From contig OU612073.1 of assembly GCA_914767715.1 (NCBI GenBank), forward strand, positions 13,702,001-13,766,000: a stretch of 64,000 nucleotides of DNA. Reading direction: 5' to 3'. The stretch comes from Membranipora membranacea (taxonomy: Eukaryota > Bryozoa > Gymnolaemata > Cheilostomatida > Membraniporidae). Of this stretch, positions 35,001 to 46,844 are shown one piece after another. The notes beneath the pieces were generated by a model. That model ran no database searches, was not told where the DNA came from, and saw only the letters and a list, made by a program, of their open reading frames with translations. The position numbers and the translations under genes were made by a program. Position 1 is the first letter of the stretch. Each line of letters begins with the position of its first letter.

Positions 35001-35966
35001 AGATGTGACAGAAAATTGTTTGGGGGCTGAAGTTATGGTTATAAATTGTATACCAGTATTTTGATAGTGCTGTTACGTATTTAATGCTCATTACCTTGAT
35101 TTAATATGTAATAAAGCAAGAATATGCTGATAAAATAAAGTTTTTTGCACACAAATGTTCTTGTCTGCCCTTAAAACAATTTCTCGGTTATGGTGTTCAT
35201 TCGTTCGTTAATTCTGCACCAGTTAAAAAAAAAGATGAGTGACAAGATTCATATCCGGATGACTCGGTTCTCATTCTTCCCAGGCTGCCCCAATCTACTG
35301 ATTGATTGAAGAAACACTTCGGTGTAACAGGCCTTCAATCAGTGCCTCTTTTACATGCTTGTTTTCTTCCAATCCTGGTTATACTGTAAATTCTGTATGA
35401 ACACCTTTTCACGAAACACATCTTTATTTCAAGACATCACACAATAAATTAAAACATTATTATAAGGACTGCTGAAGGTGGCAGCAGTATGAATACATCT
35501 GTTTCGGTAGCTGCCATATTTTTGATTTGTCTATACATGTCTATTATAGCGATCAGACTGAAATGACATATAAACCACCAGAATCAATGTGATGAATATC
35601 AGAATATCAATCATTCTACAAAGCAGCAAGAGGAGTAGTTGCAATGTCAACATATTTAATGTGTACCGAGAAAACGAAGGAACTTCATAACGCAGCCTAA
35701 AACCTATATCCGAATATAACAAAGACTATGATTACAAATATTCCTACTTCTAGAAGAATACTGGTTTAGCTCTCCACAAGCATAGCCACATAGCATAGCC
35801 TTAGGAGTCACATTTACTGTTTGACAATAATTCAAGTTAATCAGTCATTTGGCTTTTAAGCCTTCAACGTTTATTTTTTTAATAATTGCACTAAGTTGGT
35901 AGATAGTGGATACTTTTACATCTAAGGAGATCTGAGAAAGCTGACTACACGATGAGATATCTACTT

Positions 35967-35980
35967 TTTATTCTTTTATT
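35967..35980 (-). terminator. Two AATAAA polyadenylation signals of locus C
   Basis: AATAAA on the minus strand at 35967-35972 and 35975-35980, 35-48 nt downstream of the lectin stop codon at 36015. Confidence 0.6.
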
Positions 35981-36014
35981 ACATATCAGGTTATGATCCA
36001 GAATGTGTCCAACA

Positions 36015-37576
36015 TTACTGCTCAGACTCCCATTTCTCGCATACAAACAAGCTACGGTCGTTACAATTCTCATCATTCCAGTGCATGGCAGACTGAAAGA
36101 CCTCCATACAGTTCTCTTTGTTGCCTCGGTTATTCGGCTCACCCTTTTTCCATCCATCTGTCTCAAAATGCCCCTTGTACAGGCCATCCCACATCCACAC
36201 GCCATTTGTAGGCTCGTGTGCACCTACCCATAACCTCCATCCCTGTTTTCCTAAAAATAATTACATATTGTAACTGCTCCATCGGTAAATAACAGACACC
36301 AAGAGCAAACATCCAGGCAGATCTGAGAAAACAACGTTTTCCTGACAGATCATTTAAAAACACAACTTTATTTTGTGACACCCTCACATACGTGGAGACG
36401 GAGGAACTAAGTGGTGGAGTTCAGGTTGCTCGTTTTCTTGGTGATGGATGCAAGTTATGAAATGGTTCTTCTTCAAACTGTATCTACAATCTAATGCAGC
36501 TATCTTATCTGTGATCACATGAAGCTGTGTAGGATCATAGGATGGGTTATGTACAGCTGATTGGATCTTTTTAGGAGTTATTAGCTTCAGACTGGGTTTT
36601 ATAAAACAAGGTGTCTGATAATGGAGTACCCAGAATTCTACATCAATGTTGTCTTTAACCTCAACTAGCAACACCAGGTTGGTGGGAGGGGGGGGGAAGT
36701 TGGTATAACAGACATACTCACTCTGAGATACGAGCTACCCTTCAAAGAACACCTCTTTAGACTTGGTCTCCAAAGTCACCAAGTCGCCTTCTAGGGATTG
36801 ACATATCTTCTTTGCATCAGGCCATGAAGCTTTTGTATCACTCAGCTTCAAACAAGTATCACCTACGCTAGGCATCCAACCCTCGCCACACTCGCTGATC
36901 ACTCCTAGAAGTCAGATAGTTACAAAGAAAATCAATTGGCATAAAATACTACACAATAAAAACAAAGAAAGTAAAACAACCGACATACAGTTATACACCA
37001 TGATGTGCCTGTTTCTTGTATCAGGTAGAGGTCCATACAGCTCAACTGATCTGTAGCGCAATGTTCACATTTCGTAAGCTTGGTGTCCAATTGCAGCAAA
37101 GTTGTACGATTTTGGTTCTTGCAACAACTTGTTACAAGTTGCAACAGCTCTGGAATACTGAACCACAAAACTTTCAGCAGTCTAAGCCCAATTCAGCTCA
37201 TTCTTCCCATGCTGCGTGCTTACGCAACTGGAGAGAGGACTGCTCCGTACATAGGCTAAAATCAATCTCAGAACACTGTCTATTCTCTCGCCGGGGAGCC
37301 GTCGGGCGAGGGGCAAAAGTCTAAGGGGCTCAGACTATCTATTCAATAGTGTGGGTAGTCAACCAAACATGGTGAAGTTTAGGAGTCACTTAGCAAACAG
37401 CTATAGGAATGTAAGGCAGTATTACACTGTGCAAAGCTTATATGTGACGCATCATACATGCTAAATAAATAGCCTGTGTATGAACCAACTGTATGAAATA
37501 ACAATTATATTTGAGACAACCTACCTACAAAAAATGTAGATGAAATCAACATCATTATTGTATAAACAGAATCCAT
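36015..37576 (-). CDS. Secreted C-type lectin with a 91-aa insert in the CTLD and an internal TAG (locus C)
   Basis: Four exons, all phase 1: 37576-37525, 36904-36722, 36664-36392, 36250-36015; 744 nt, 247 codons before the stop. Exon 1 codes a signal peptide (MDSVYTIMMLISSTFFV). Exon 2 codes the CTLD N-half (CGEGWMPSVGDTCLKL, DAKKICQSLEGDLVTLE). Exon 3 is a 273-nt phase 1-1 module of unknown fold (IQSAVHNPSYDP, HFITCIHHQENE). Exon 4 is the CTLD C-half (LWVGAHEPTNGVWMWDGLYK, GEPNNRGNKENC, WNDENCNDRSLFVCEK). It keeps EPN and WND, the canonical calcium/mannose-type motifs. Codon 74 (36735-36737) is TAG where the paralog at 30.7 kb has TGG. The GTGAGT donor beyond it is the only one that keeps phase. 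It is either a recent pseudogene, a sequencing error or a read-through case. Confidence 0.72.
36392..36664 (-). other. Unknown 91-residue module inserted in the locus C CTLD
   Basis: A single 273-nt exon with an acceptor after TTGCTAG, donor GTATGTGAGG and phase 1 at both ends. The translation is open and joins both neighbours in frame. It has two or three Cys and no family I recognise. Parts (QSAVHNPS, then a Cys-containing strand) resemble the 51-residue module of locus A (QSAIANIS). Confidence 0.55.
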
Positions 37577-38247
37577 CTCTCTTCAGAGATAGTGGACAGC
37601 GATGTGAGGTGAAAGCTTCTCCTACTCCTGATAATTAATCTCAATAAACCTGTTGGTTCACAAGTTACTTTGTATGTCTATTAATAGCAATATAAGTAAT
37701 ACATACCACTTTGAGAACTAAATGGTTTCATTTACACGTATATTGTTATCATTTTTAGGTGGGTCATTAGGTAGGTCGGTATCCGATACCAGCTATTCCA
37801 TAAACCATATCATGTATTAGACTGGAGATGAAAAAAAAAGTATTTGTAGGTTGTAACAAAGAATCAAAACAGCAAGCCAACATGATGAAAAAGTGTATCG
37901 CACTGTCAAAAGACTGGAATGAAAAGTACTGAATGATTTACAAGGAATGCTTCCTTCCTTTGACTTTACCCTATATAAATCTGAATTGCAGTGTTGAGGC
38001 ATGCAGTAAATGCATGTTCAGATAAGAGATCAAAATGATACACAGCAAACACACAAACTTCTCACCATGCTAAACATTATATAAACATGTCAAACACATT
38101 TGGAAAATCACCGGAAAAAGATGACTCCAGGTATTTCAATAGTAACATTGTAAAAAAAATGCCGTACTATTGACCTGCCTACTTGAAAAGGAAGTAGTTT
38201 ACTTATTGTCTGTGCTACTGGCATGGGTAGGTATTAAAATCAGTCTA

Positions 38248-38323
38248 ACTAGCCTGTCTCGACAAGCTTTGTGGTTGAGGGCTTTGCCCCCCCCCCCCAA
38301 CAAAGTTTGTCAAAACAGCTAGC
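38248..38323. repeat. Foldback family 2, copy 1
   Basis: TAGCCTGTCTCGACAAGCTT pairs with AAGTTTGTCAAAACAGCTA across a poly-C loop. The same arms occur at 40440-40527. It lies just downstream of the sulfotransferase stop codon. Confidence 0.65.
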
Positions 38324-38326
38324 AGT

Positions 38327-41300
38327 CTACCACGACACATAGTCTTTGCCAATCGCGTAACGAGCTGTGGAAACGTACATAGGTATAGGAGACATTGTCA
38401 TCAACGAACACGCCTCCTTAGTCATTGTAAGTTCTTCATGATACAATGATGCTGGAATAGTAAATGTTGATCTTCTATTGCATGACCCTGCGACCTCTTT
38501 ATTTATTTTTTTGAAATGTTCCACCTGCAAAAGATAGTTAAGAAGGCCGGTATTAGAAATTGCGAATGGCGCACTAACTTCTTGATTGAATTAGGCTGTC
38601 TTAGGCATCCGTCTCTTCTCTTTCAAAACTGAGATTTCAAATATACAGATTGGCGAGGCTTAAAAAATATTCTACCCTGTTTCAATGCAGCCCCAAAAAT
38701 TCATTTCATTGAGTTTGGCTGTGAGTGGGCATGAATTGCCTTTAGAATGCATTCATAGAATATATACTATACTACAATTATCTGAATGTATAAAAAGGAG
38801 CTTCTTTGGAAAAAGCCTGCAGAGTACAGGAGTTATCCCCCTTTTGCCATGGGGACATAACTCATACTATTACAGGTTTGATTATAACGTGTCCAGCGGG
38901 GAGTTTGGGACCCAAACCACTGCTGGATTGAACACGTTATAATTAAAGCTGTAATAGTAAAGGGAAGGTGTTCTGTCTATATTTTTCAGTCTACATGTGA
39001 CAACAATATTTCTTTGAGAACCCATTTTTACTTGGCTACATTAAAATGATGGTGGTTTTCAACTGAAAAGTTCTACAAATATAATAAGCGACTTCTTACC
39101 TCCTTCCAGAATTCAGGATCTTTGGTTTCTGGTTGATTCCACCAGGACTCGTTGAATCTGTCATATAGAATTTTCTCTCCTAGATTTAGTTTATCACTCA
39201 GCAGCTTATCAGCGTTTTTGTTTGTCATTGAAGCTCTTCTGCCTCCTCCGGTGACTATTTGATTTTTGTAGAACATGTCAGAGTAAGACCAGCAAAGCCT
39301 TCGCCTCAGTATCACAACAGAAGCATCAAACTGATCTGTTAACATAATCACATTGAACCTGAGGAAAGAAGAGAAAAAGACACTTTGAGCAGCTTTGATA
39401 ACTTAATATTCTCAAACACAGTTTTCTCAAATGAGGTGAGGGTTGAGTACTTGGACTTGCATAGGAAATCACTCAGATCACAATGTATGTCGCCTGAAAA
39501 CCACCTCAGACTCAAGCAATGCTCTCAGGATTTCCAGGCAGTGACTCTCATAATGAATGCTAAAAGTCATTGATGTGTGGTTTAACAGAAGGAGAAAAAG
39601 ATGTTTGCTAATTTGCCAGGTATAACCAGAAAGACTGAGGCTGATGACTCTTAGGTCAAGTTTGGTTGGAATTGCACTCTTTCTTGGTCAGCCGTTAGCC
39701 ACCATACTGACCGGTAAAAAAAAGAGTTAAGACCAAAAGGAAAAAATGTGATTTAGATGATCAAACAGCAACAGCATTGTTGCTTAAAGTGGCCAATTAT
39801 ACCAGCTTAGCCACCTGTAATTGGAAGCAAGTATTCTATATACCTTTTGACGAGGAAGTCGACATAAGATTTGAGGTATTTTATATCTTCCCTCTTTGAG
39901 TAATCAAATCCAAGCCAGAGAAGCTGATTCAAATGCAGGTAGGTGGCTATCTCCACCCTATCTCTGTACATCTCGGCGTCATTGTTAACTAGCTGATCTG
40001 GTGACTGTACAAAACAGAGACAAAAAAGTCATACTACTAATCTCACCTGAAAAAAGACCACTGTAAAAGTCGACCAGTAAAATCAAAACCCTCCTCCAGC
40101 AATTCCTGAGGAGAAGGGAAGGTTCAGGCCTAAGTAGTGGGAGATTATATTGACAGGAGAAGTTGAGCTCAGCAAGCAAGGATTATAAAGTTGAGGTTTG
40201 AGATCATAATGCTATCAAAAAACCAAACCTTATCAAAACACTTTTAATAAGAGGCAGTATGCTGGATGTCCTCAGATTATGGTGTACAGTTACAACTAGG
40301 GGATATAAGTAATCTGAATGTATTAGATGTGTTTTTGTATGACCTGTTGTGTTTTTTTAACTTATTTTTAAAAAATAAATTATGCCAAAAGTATTGAAAA
40401 AAAATGAGTTTAAAAAACACAACAGGTCATATTGTGAAGTTAGCCTGTCTTGACAAGGCTTGTTGGTAGTGGGAGGGGACACCAACAACCCCACCACCAA
40501 CAAAGCTAGCTTGTCAAGGCAGGCTAATGGTGAAGTATTAATAAAGCTCACATATCGCCTTGTATGGCTGAAGTACTTAGTCGCAGACTTAAACCAGCTG
40601 ACGGGCTCTCTCACACATGCTATGAGCAGGGTATCTGGATGCATATAGTTTCTCACAAGTGTATCATTGAAAGCACCGTGGTCTATCCATACGTCTGCCA
40701 GCTCTTCTCTCCTCGGACCAATATCCCAACCTGAGCAACAAAGTAATACAAAAATGAGCAAAAGAATATCCGAGTCTCAGTGGAAAGTAACCTGCCCGAC
40801 AGTAGCCTTGTCCCTTGGGTACATTTCTTATTTTGCGGACCCCCGAAACAAAAAGGGTAGCTGCGTGACAGGGCCAGTTTGACAGTCAAAACGGTAATTT
40901 ATCTCAACCTGAGCAGAAACGGAGCTGAGAAATTTGCTCCATTGGTCAAGGGTTGATTTGGACATAATAACAATTACAGAGATTTTCACGTCACTATAAT
41001 TTTCACCCATTTTAATAACAAAAGCTCCTAATTTGATGACTGAGAATCGATATTCTAAAAATTTATTGCTCTGACACTTGTCTGACCTGTCTGCATCCGC
41101 TACTAAGAGTTGAAATAATATAAAAATATGATCTAAAGTAATATTAAAGACAACGGTAATAATAATAATATAATAGTATAATATTAAAAATTGAAAGACC
41201 AAAGCATGTGATAGTCAGGCGGTTGTGTCAGATTTGTATAGTAAAAAACCTCATGCTCTACTTGGAATGAATTATGGATGGTGGAACGAGTGCCTTACAT

Positions 41301-43805
41301 CATTTTTTATCACAGCAGTAGTTTGTAGCAGGCAGCAAGTGTTAATTTCCAATCTAAATCTTCAACAATAAACTTTCTGTACCCTAGGGCGATTCTTTAA
41401 TAACAGTCCAGACTATAAAAATAAACTTAATCCAATATCAACTACATATTATATATGTAAGATAGACAACTTCAAACCCAAGTGGCTGCTTTTCATAGAG
41501 GCCTACTACGGTATTACTTCATAATTTTATATAGCATCAACAGCAATGCCTCAGTACGGTGCCTCAGTATTGATCTTACTAAGCTTGTCCCCTTTTAACA
41601 CCTTCGGTCATTCATTGCTCGAATGACTGAACCAACAATGTTAGAATAATTGGGTATCGTAGTTTTCCTTTGACCGATTTCAATAAAAAAAAAGCTGGCA
41701 ATTAGCAAACAATTCTAATATCCAGACAACTATGGATATAAACATGCAAAACAATAAACCAAGGTTAGGCGACACTCGGGGCATAGTACACAGACAGTTG
41801 AAGAAATTAAGTTGCCGTTGACTTTTAGAAACTTGCCCAGAGGCTAGTGAGAGCCGTGCTCACACAATGAGGAAGTGCATATAAGCAAGGAGTTAGAGAC
41901 AACTGTTACTCCTTGATATAAGTGATAATGTTATTTTTAAGGATTTTGATTGGAAAAGTGCACCGGTCGCCTCCTACAATCTACAAATCTGTGCTTGTAT
42001 CAATTTGGTACAGTTGCAACAGTTTCCGTGCCGCGGCCCAATACTTGAGGCGACGGTTCCCCCTTACACCCTTACACAATCTTCCGCCAAGAATAATTGT
42101 GGCGCTGTATCAGACGCGCCACCAACCTTGTCCCACCTAAGTCCAAGCAAAGAGATGACGTGTGGGCCACAAGTGCTATGATCCAATTGGGTGAAAACAG
42201 GTGCTACCGCTCACCTGAGCTACTATAGAGTAGAGACTGTATATTCACTCACCTGGATGAGCGCCTTTAGGCTGAGAGGTCATTAAGTGATAACCTACAG
42301 TCTGAACCATCAGATTCAGTTTGTTGGTCTTCACGTAACGCTGGAATATCCCGTACAATGTTGATGATCCAGTTTTCTCTATTTTAGAGAACATAAAGTG
42401 ACGCTTTGGTGCAGTGCACGACAATGTACGCGTCACATTTTGTTGAATTGTCTGGCCGATGATTTGGTTTGTATTTTTCGATGGTTCTTGTCTTCTTATT
42501 TTTTCACCTTCCTTAGCTGCAAGCGTCGCCAATGCTACAAAAATAAACGGAGTTTAATATAAATTGGTAATTAGAAGTTGGTGATCGCTGCTCTCAATCC
42601 ATAAGTTGAGGCTACTACTCCCTCACACCTAACCATAGGATACATAGATGCAACTCTCAAATCATAGAATTAAATTACCGAAACACCATACCTCACTCAC
42701 TTGGGCTATTTTGCCTAGGTAGATGGGTGCGAGTACAAGAGTCAGTAAACACCGTAGCATAACAATTACAGTATCCAGGCATCACAACAACATCTTGGCA
42801 TACACCGCATTGACTCTTAGATGAGAAATTAATCATTCTAGCAGCTTCTAACTAATGTTATATTAATTACAGAGTTGAAAGTATACAATTGTGGAAGAGT
42901 TTAAATATTAGCACGCTAATTTGTTCAATTATTACCTAATCAATCCACTGGTATAAGTGTGGAATTGGTTCCTTTCTTCAGTAAGTGAGTCTGATTTTAG
43001 TGATGTGGCATTAACAACTTCATAATCAATTCCAAAACCAATAAAATGAATCGCAGCATCCTACATAATTATCTTCTGATACTAGAGAGTACGATTAGAA
43101 TTACATACAAGTGCATCAAGGCCTAGCCATGTAAAATATCCCGCTACTAATACTAGGCAAAGACCATGTTGGAATTTAAACCTCCTCTATCAAACCAAAT
43201 ATGAGGTATATGAGATCAAGTGTGTTCCCTCTGTGGTGTTGAAGGGATATTGAAAAAGTCTGGTATTGAGGCGCCGAGACACAGAGTGGGGCAAACTTGT
43301 TCTTGAGGTATATGTGGTATCAGGCAACCTAAAAAAAAACAATTACTGAGACATAGCCAAAAGATTTGGATATACTTTTCCCGCACCTGGTTGTCGAGCA
43401 ACAAATACAGCTCTGGTTGTGCTTCTATCACTGCTGAGATCAGGTCGCGGTAACTTCATCAATAGAGAACTGCAGAGATATACAATGTTAAGGTGAGATA
43501 TGAAACACAATATAATACCACACTCAAGACTGGGAGAGCAAGCGCCTTAACATTTAGTTCTGCTGTTTGCATGCAGGCCCATAGCATGGGCCCTTGGGAC
43601 TTACATGCCTTTACTTTGCCAACTTTAGTAATGGCATGTAAGTCCCAGAGGCCCAATGACCTATGGGTGATCAATAACAATTAAGAAGATGAATTTTTTT
43701 TCACATGTAACATTTAATTGTACTCACTCACCATGTCAGACCAAGAATAAGAACTGCTACAAAAATGCGCAGCAAAGTGCCGATGACGCCTGATTTAAGC
43801 AGCAT
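38327..43805 (-). CDS. Galactose-3-O-sulfotransferase-like Golgi enzyme
   Basis: Transfers sulfate from PAPS to the 3-OH of galactose on glycolipids or glycoproteins in the family; substrate here unknown. Seven exons in full phase agreement: 43805-43732, 43469-43387, 42534-42253, 40730-40552, 40004-39844, 39358-39100, 38524-38327; 1236 nt, 411 aa, typical for Gal3ST. A type II signal anchor (GVIGTLLRIFVAVLILGLT) starts the protein. The PAPS 5'-phosphosulfate loop is FSKIEKTGSSTLY (residues about 101-113). The 3'-phosphate segment is LIACVREPVSWFKSATKYF. The family motif FNVIMLTDQFDASVVILRRR then LCW occurs near residue 260-280. No stop or frameshift. A foldback repeat abuts the stop codon. 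The reading frame at 41202-40828 is intronic, because exons 3 and 4 join directly in frame. Confidence 0.92.
38865..38957. repeat. Palindromic foldback
   Basis: CTATTACAGGTTTGATTATA with ACGTGTCCAGC on the left pairs with its imperfect complement ending GCTGTAATAG at 38957; the loop is short. It lies in the last intron of the sulfotransferase. Confidence 0.65.
40338..40432. repeat. Palindromic foldback
   Basis: TATGACCTGTTGTGTTTTTT at the left is exactly complemented by AAAAAACACAACAGGTCATA at the right. The interior is AT-rich and nearly palindromic. Confidence 0.7.
40440..40527. repeat. Foldback family 2, copy 2
   Basis: TTAGCCTGTCTTGACAAG at the left pairs with CTTGTCAAGGCAGGCTAA at the right; the stem extends into GGCTTGTTGGT/ACCAACAAAGC. 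Same family as 38248-38323. Confidence 0.7.
43201..43321. repeat. Foldback family 1, copy 2
   Basis: ATATGAGATCAAGTGTGTTC and CCTCTGTG pair with CACAGAGTGGGGCAAACTTG and TTCTTGAGGTATAT. The arms match the copy at 3514-3654, and the spacer is a different sequence. Confidence 0.6.
43578..43667. repeat. Palindromic foldback
   Basis: ATGGGCCCTTGGGACTTACA with TGCC pairs with GGCATGTAAGTCCCAGAGGC plus CCAAT; the outer CCCATAG and CTATGGG also pair. It lies in intron 1 of the sulfotransferase. Confidence 0.7.
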
Positions 43806-45530
43806 GTTTTTTTATCCTTGGTTCTCTTTATTTTCACCTGCTCTCCCGCTTCGAGATTCTTTGCATATATTCAGATTGCTAGACTACCCATGATTCCACT
43901 ATTCAGCTAATCCATTGCAGAGTATGTAGGTATTTCCTTGCGAATGATGTTGCAGAGTATTTGAATCTAGACCGACTCCTGTATATAAGAGTTTCAGATT
44001 GTTCAATATCTACTAGCTCAGCAAGCACAATATCATGTGCAAGCTTACGAAGTTCATCTACACATACTGTTTCACTTCCCTTATAATAGTCTACAATGCA
44101 GCTATAGTCTCTCACGCATAGCAATTTTGAAAGCTTATTAATATAATACCTTTCAGATTTCAATAGAAGAGTAAAAGTGTTTTGCTACGGATTAATTCAC
44201 TCTTTGTGTGTAAATCAATATGGTGCTTATACAGTATACTTTCCACAAACTGCTTTGTTTTGTAAATTCAGTACAATGAGTTGTATCCTATTCTGCTATT
44301 CAGAAATATTACAGTCACTGCGGTGAGCTCCAGGTCATTGCTTGGGAGTTCATCGGTCACTGCGAAGGTTGTCTGTAAAGAACAAGGTATTATTATATAT
44401 GTGAGTGTTATCCTCTCTATTTTTGAAGGATTTAATTCCAAGTGTTTTAAGAGTTTATTTACTAAACAGGTCTTCAACGACCAAGAGCTGGCTGTGGATC
44501 AACATGCGAGAGTGAGGCACTCTACCGCTAAACTAAATATAGCATGGCATCAGATATCAGAACATTTGAAGATATTGATTGCAAATAATGATACAATAGC
44601 TTTAATGGTATCAATCGAATTTAGCCATTATTTTCATGACAAAATGGAATGCGTTCTATTGGTCAGTCAGTAAAATAGAAACGCTGTTGTCAACCTTTCA
44701 CCTTTCACCAACCACTATTTAACTAAGCTTTTAGTCTGATGCCATTGTCCACAGTTCAACTGGTGTCAACAAAATCCGTATGCCTTAAAATAGAGACTGT
44801 GGTTAACACCAATCTTGGAATTCTATCATCAATATGAACATTACTTTGATTCAGGTTGTTTCTCTGCTGTCTCAAACATTGTGTGCATGAGCAGCTCTGT
44901 GTAACGAGCTTGTCTCTAGTATACATGTCTATTACATAAGTCTCTATCTTCCCTAATGAGCCCAATTTTTATACTCTAGAAAAGAGCTTTCAGGCTAAAA
45001 CTTGATAAATGCAACTTCTAATGAAGCGGACTTCAACAAGATTTATCGTGCACAGAATTATATCCTTTACAATTGTCATACCTTACTTTTTGGTTTTTCC
45101 TCCATTATTTTGCTATGAAACATTTCATGGTCTAAGCCCAAGCTAAATCACATATAAGTATATAATTATATGAGTATGTAATATATAATATTATATATTT
45201 AATAAATTAAATTGAATAAAATCATAGCTAGCAAGAGGACATAATTCATAATATATAACACAAAAGGGAAATAAATATTTGCATTACCTTTGTTTTGGAG
45301 TATTCTCCCTGGTGTGAAAGATTTATGTATAATATTGAATACTTGTGGCTTTAACTTTGAATATATTATGCTGACTTTGGTTCAATGGTTAATTTAAAGG
45401 AAAGACAGCTAAAACTCACTACAAGAGGATCCAGCAATGGGCCATGTAGGGCCAATTTCCCTAACACATACACTCTGTTGCATAGGGTGGTGATACTGGA
45501 ATGCACTGTGGGATGAGAGACACCAAAACT
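43806..45530. other. Spacer upstream of the sulfotransferase, no gene recognised
   Basis: It should include the sulfotransferase promoter. The frames on both strands near 43903-44965 show no domain, signal peptide or splice context. A strongly AT-rich patch lies at 45150-45260. Confidence 0.5.
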
Positions 45531-45535
45531 CTTGA

Positions 45536-46830
45536 GTATTGCTTTTCGGCCTGTTGGCTAAGATCAAAGTGGGGTCTGGTTCATTTGCTGTCTAAGGCAC
45601 AGAGTCTGTTTTTTTCTAACAACTTGTTACACTGTGTCCCAGAGGATTTTGAGCATCGCCGAAAGTCTTTTTTTAAGTCTTTTTTCTTTGCGATGCAGGG
45701 ATTTCTTTCCGTCTGTGTTTGAAAACACAACACCACATATATTAGTATTAAAGAAGTCGTCCCCATATTATGGGCTCATTGAGCTGTATCAAGACATTTC
45801 TGATAAGTTGGGAGTTATTCTCCCTTTTATACCCTCTGTAAACCAAGTATATCAATGGTTGCTCGAGCTCATAGACTTTCCTAGTCAGCTACGAGTCAAG
45901 TTCTCAGCACGGCTTTCGGAGGAGAAGCAGATCTTGGTGTGGCGGCCTGTTCACTCTGGAACGCTCAGCGCTAGGTATCGCGATTTCATGTGGAGGCGCT
46001 CATCTGGTTCCCTGAAAACGGGAGAAGTCCTAGCAAGATGGAATATGCCGTGGGTGATCACTGACTGTGTCTACTGTGAAGGGGGGCTGGAGACAGTCAC
46101 ACACCTCTTTGTAACTTGTAAAGAACTGCAGCCAGCCCGCGACCTCCTGGCCTGGTATGCACAACGGTTTTTTGATATGGAGATAGATACAGCGAGGGAG
46201 CTTGCTATGTTAAATGAAGTATTTGCCGATTGAGTTGGGCATAATGAAGGGGACTGCCGACTTCGGCATATTGTTGTGGCACTCAACAAGGTTATATGGG
46301 ACATGAGGTGCCGTATAATTTTTGACAGTGCGGTTTTTATCTTCAATGTTCTAAGATCGAGATTTTTGTCTGCTGTTAAACCCTTTTTCAGCGATATCAT
46401 AGGAGAGAATGAGTAATTTTTTATGATGGTGGTTATCGTGCATCCATAGAGATTCGTTTTGTTTTGTTTTTCTTCGCTTATGGTTTTGTTTTCCAGCAGC
46501 CACTCTCAATGACTGATCCGAAATTTTTTTTTGTTGCCAACTCTTTGGTGAGCCACGGGACAACCTTTTCTGCCGCTAGTGTGTGTTCAGGCAATAGCTG
46601 TCTGCATGAGAATTTGTGGTGAGTCGGTCACAGCATACCTAGCAAAACCTAACACCATACACTAATTTTCCTGCCTTTCACAAACTTTATTCCCGGGCTC
46701 AGCAGACAGTTGAAGAGGGCGATATGGGTTCAATCCCCATTTTTTCCGAGTTTCTGGTTGAAACGTCGTCCTGATTATCATAGTTTTGATAAGAAAAGGC
46801 TTTATAGACCAGTATTTTGTCGATGTTCTG
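45536..46830 (+). mobile_element. LINE 3' fragment with a U2 snRNA-like head
   Basis: Starts with TATTGCTTTTCGGCCTGTTG then GCTAAGATCAAAGTG, close to the U2 5' end. Codes the ORF2 C-terminus: LVWRPVHSGTLSARYRDFMW, RWNMPWVITDCVYCEGG, LETVTHLFVTCKEL (a CxxC...H....C finger typical of LINE tails), then after an in-frame TGA at about 46231, HIVVALNKVIWDMRCR and FFSDIIGENE, stop near 46414. A frameshift lies near 45680-45720. The finger and the U2 context suggest a U2-targeting element of the Keno (Tx1 group) or Utopia kind; clade unproven. Confidence 0.75.
46720..46740 (+). promoter_or_regulatory. B-box-like motif
   Basis: TATGGGTTCAATCCCCAT resembles a Pol III B box inside the LINE 3' region. 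No A box was placed with confidence. Possibly a tRNA-derived fragment. Confidence 0.3.
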
Positions 46831-46844
46831 GCGTGCCTTAAACA

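Noticed and set aside
35993-36233. Overlapping plus-strand frames at 36.0-36.2 kb
   Set aside because: Shadow of the CTLD C-half exon of locus C on the minus strand.
40828-41202. 124-residue minus-strand frame inside the sulfotransferase gene
   Set aside because: Exons 42253 and 40730 join directly in frame and give the family motif order; this frame has no matching splice phase or homology.
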